From Symploca sp. SIO1C2 (GTDB lineage Bacteria > Cyanobacteriota > Cyanobacteriia > Cyanobacteriales > Coleofasciculaceae), in contig JAAHFP010000009.1 of the NCBI GenBank assembly GCA_010672925.1, positions 55,615 to 119,614 on the forward strand: a stretch of DNA of 64,000 nucleotides, read 5' to 3'. The position numbers and the translations under genes are program-made. Shown one piece after another: positions 62,622 to 64,000 of the stretch (position 1 is the stretch's first letter; each line of letters opens with the position of its first letter). The notes beneath the pieces are model-generated. The model was given only the letters and a program-made list of their open reading frames with translations, was not told the origin of the DNA and made no database searches.

Positions 62622-63144
62622 CGCGAACCACTCCACTACTGTTTATGCTAAAAGGACTTTTTTAACTTCTTCCGGCAGGAATGCACCGCCGTTGATTTGC
62701 CGCAAAATTAGGACTAAACCAAACGTCATAACCACTTATCAGTGACCAGGTTTCACCCAGTTACCAGTTCTTACTGCTCACTGTGGAAATCTGTTAGTGC
62801 CACCAACAATTATTTTAAACTGCAAATTATACACTAAAAAAGTATCACAAACAACTTCTCTAAATTAGATTTATATCAAGTTCGGTTGAATACTTACACT
62901 TTGGTGACAAGAAGGCAGAGGGCAAAAGGCAGAGGGCTCCAAGGGAAGAAAGAAGTTTGCAAGGTAGAAGGGAATTATAAGTGATTATCCGAACTTGATA
63001 TTATCCATCTTCTTGTCTCATTAGCGGCAGAGAGGGTTGTGATGGTCATTTTTTGTAGTACCGTGGCACACCTAAAAATGTGTAACAGATGTAGGTTGGG
63101 TCTCATTGCCTCGACCCAACACAGTCCTCTAAGAGAACTCACAG
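62622..63144. other. Intergenic region with repeats
   Basis: Positions 62873-63001 are a complete ATATCAAG-ended element (listed separately). Positions 63091-63121 carry GTTGGGTC...GACCCAAC. The 235 bases upstream of thiE show no hairpin that I recognise as a riboswitch. No gene is supported. Confidence 0.6.
62873..63001. repeat. ATATCAAGTTCGG-ended element (129 bp)
   Basis: The most complete copy of this family: 13-bp perfect terminal inverted repeats (ATATCAAGTTCGG) extending imperfectly to about 24 bp, with a purine-rich AGGCAGAGGGCAAAAGGCAG interior. Related copies lie at 16192-16305 and 1261-1340. Non-autonomous. Confidence 0.85.
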
Positions 63145-63852
63145 CTAAGATGACACTTCGGAGTAAGCCTGCTGTACCCGCTCTAATTCCAAATCATTCA
63201 AATTATCCACAGTCCAGTTGGTTTGACGTTGGAGCATATGAAAAGGATAGGTATTCGCCACACCTACTACCTGCATTCCAGCTCTCTTGGCTGCTTCAAT
63301 TCCTGCTGGAGTATCTTCTATTGCTAGACATTCATGGCTGTGGAGGTTGAGGGTGGGATATTGTTGATTGATCTTCTCCACTGCTAGAAGATAGCCATCG
63401 GGTTCAGGTTTACTCACTTTAATGTCGTCACCAGCAACAATTACACAAAAGTATTGTGCTAAATTGGCACGATTGATTACTAGTTCTACCTCTCGATGTT
63501 GTGCCCCACTCACCACACCCATCGGTAACTGAGCAACACGGAGTTTGAAAATCAAGTCTTCCAAACCTGGAAAAATAGGTAACTTCTCCATTTCCTCTAG
63601 CTGGTGTTGGTAGGCTTGAGATTTTTGGGCAATGAGCTGGGTTAAGTACTCTGGGGTAACTACACGACCCCTACGTTTAAGTATCTCCTGTAGACAGGAG
63701 CGATCGCTTCTACCTAAACATACCTCCCGAAACTCACTGGCGTCGGGACGCAGATTTTCTCCTGTAATAATTTCTTCAATTAGCTGTTCGTGAATGGCCT
63801 CATCATTAATAATGACGCCATTGAAGTCAAAGAGAACTGCCTTTAAACTCAT
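63145..63852 (-). CDS. HAD superfamily hydrolase (beta-phosphoglucomutase-like)
   Basis: A 235-residue HAD protein with a helical cap after motif I. Motif I is FDFNGVIIND: the nucleophile Asp is present, but the second Asp of DxD is Asn. Motif II is the Ser of VVSGA. The Lys is in KVSKPEPDGY and motif IV is IEDTPAGIEAA. The layout is that of sugar-phosphate phosphatases and beta-phosphoglucomutases. The Asn may lower phosphatase activity or mark a subgroup; the substrate is not predictable. It lies 9 bases after the stop of the preceding gene on the same strand, so probably in an operon. Confidence 0.87.
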   Translation of the reverse strand: MSLKAVLFDFNGVIINDEAIHEQLIEEIITGENLRPDASEFREVCLGRSDRSCLQEILKRRGRVVTPEYLTQLIAQKSQAYQHQLEEMEKLPIFPGLEDLIFKLRVAQLPMGVVSGAQHREVELVINRANLAQYFCVIVAGDDIKVSKPEPDGYLLAVEKINQQYPTLNLHSHECLAIEDTPAGIEAAKRAGMQVVGVANTYPFHMLQRQTNWTVDNLNDLELERVQQAYSEVSS

Positions 63853-63861
63853 GCTATTTTG

Positions 63862-64000
63862 CTAAAAAGCTGGGGCAGGAATACCCTGGGAATCTAAGTC
63901 TTCAATTATACTACTTGTGGTAGCTTGATCTCCAGAAGTTGTCGGCTTATCTACTGGCAGAGGTTTCATACCCTTTGTTACCTGATGTACCCACCATAAC
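63862..64000 (-). CDS. 3' end of an unidentified gene (cut by window edge)
   Basis: The minus strand is open from the window edge for 45 codons to a TAG at 63862-63864. The visible C-terminus reads WWVHQVTKGMKPLPVDKP and ends GIPAPAF, Ser/Thr-rich in between. It is co-directional with the HAD gene and ends 9 bases before it. Too little is visible to name a family. Confidence 0.5.
   Translation of the reverse strand, partial: LWWVHQVTKGMKPLPVDKPTTSGDQATTSSIIEDLDSQGIPAPAF

Noticed and set aside
62622-62870. TPP riboswitch upstream of thiE
   Set aside because: I found no CTGAGA-type core or matching helices in the leader.

Overview
The window reads as chromosome from a filamentous, natural-product-rich cyanobacterium, probably a marine Moorena/Lyngbya-like genome (inference). 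Evidence: frequent GCGATCGC (HIP1) sites, heptamer and nonamer tandem repeats between genes, many small inverted-repeat elements, and cyanobacterium-type proteins (two-domain ThiE, DUF1400, Uma2, kinase-AAA-GAF-phosphatase fusion, TPR-CHAT). I see no tRNA, rRNA or CRISPR array.

Positions 1-16.4 kb are a patchwork of mostly single genes separated by repeats: a small antitoxin-like ORF, a small pseudogene, a Uma2 endonuclease, a ferrochelatase-family protein ending in eight histidines, an alpha/beta-hydrolase-like protein, a NUDIX hydrolase, a tandem pair of SPFH/stomatin genes (the second truncated), a GldG/DUF4340 pair, a peptidoglycan-binding/SPOR protein, a large repeat-containing protein and several small hypotheticals. 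Positions 16.4-22.6 kb hold the conserved rimP-nusA-ylxR-infB operon plus a membrane-protein gene, all on the minus strand. A membrane protein and a lone IS200/IS605 TnpA follow.

Positions 25.5-45.7 kb hold the main find: an orphan biosynthetic operon on the minus strand. In transcription order it encodes a fully reducing PKS module (KS-AT-DH-ER-KR-ACP), a 3519-residue NRPS-PKS hybrid (TubC docking-C-vestigial A tail-atypical A-PCP-KS-AT-DH with His-to-Tyr-C-methyltransferase-half KR-ACP), a stand-alone TubC docking-C-PCP protein, and a TcmP/LCM-type methyltransferase. No thioesterase, reductase, phosphopantetheinyl transferase or exporter lies in the window. The NRPS adenylation domain resembles oxalyl-CoA synthetases and lacks the Asp that binds alpha-amino groups, so it probably loads a non-amino carboxylic acid. 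The megasynthase genes carry in-frame copies of the same low-complexity repeats found between genes. A 0.4-kb region separates the operon from a divergent Ser/Thr kinase-AAA-GAF-PP2C protein.

Positions 51.6-64 kb hold a GT39-like glycosyltransferase, a three-gene TPR / secreted TPR / membrane-anchored TPR-CHAT protease operon, a 0.53-kb nested inverted-repeat element, a Wza-like SLBB export protein, overlapping thiE-thiS, a HAD hydrolase and the 3' end of an unidentified gene.
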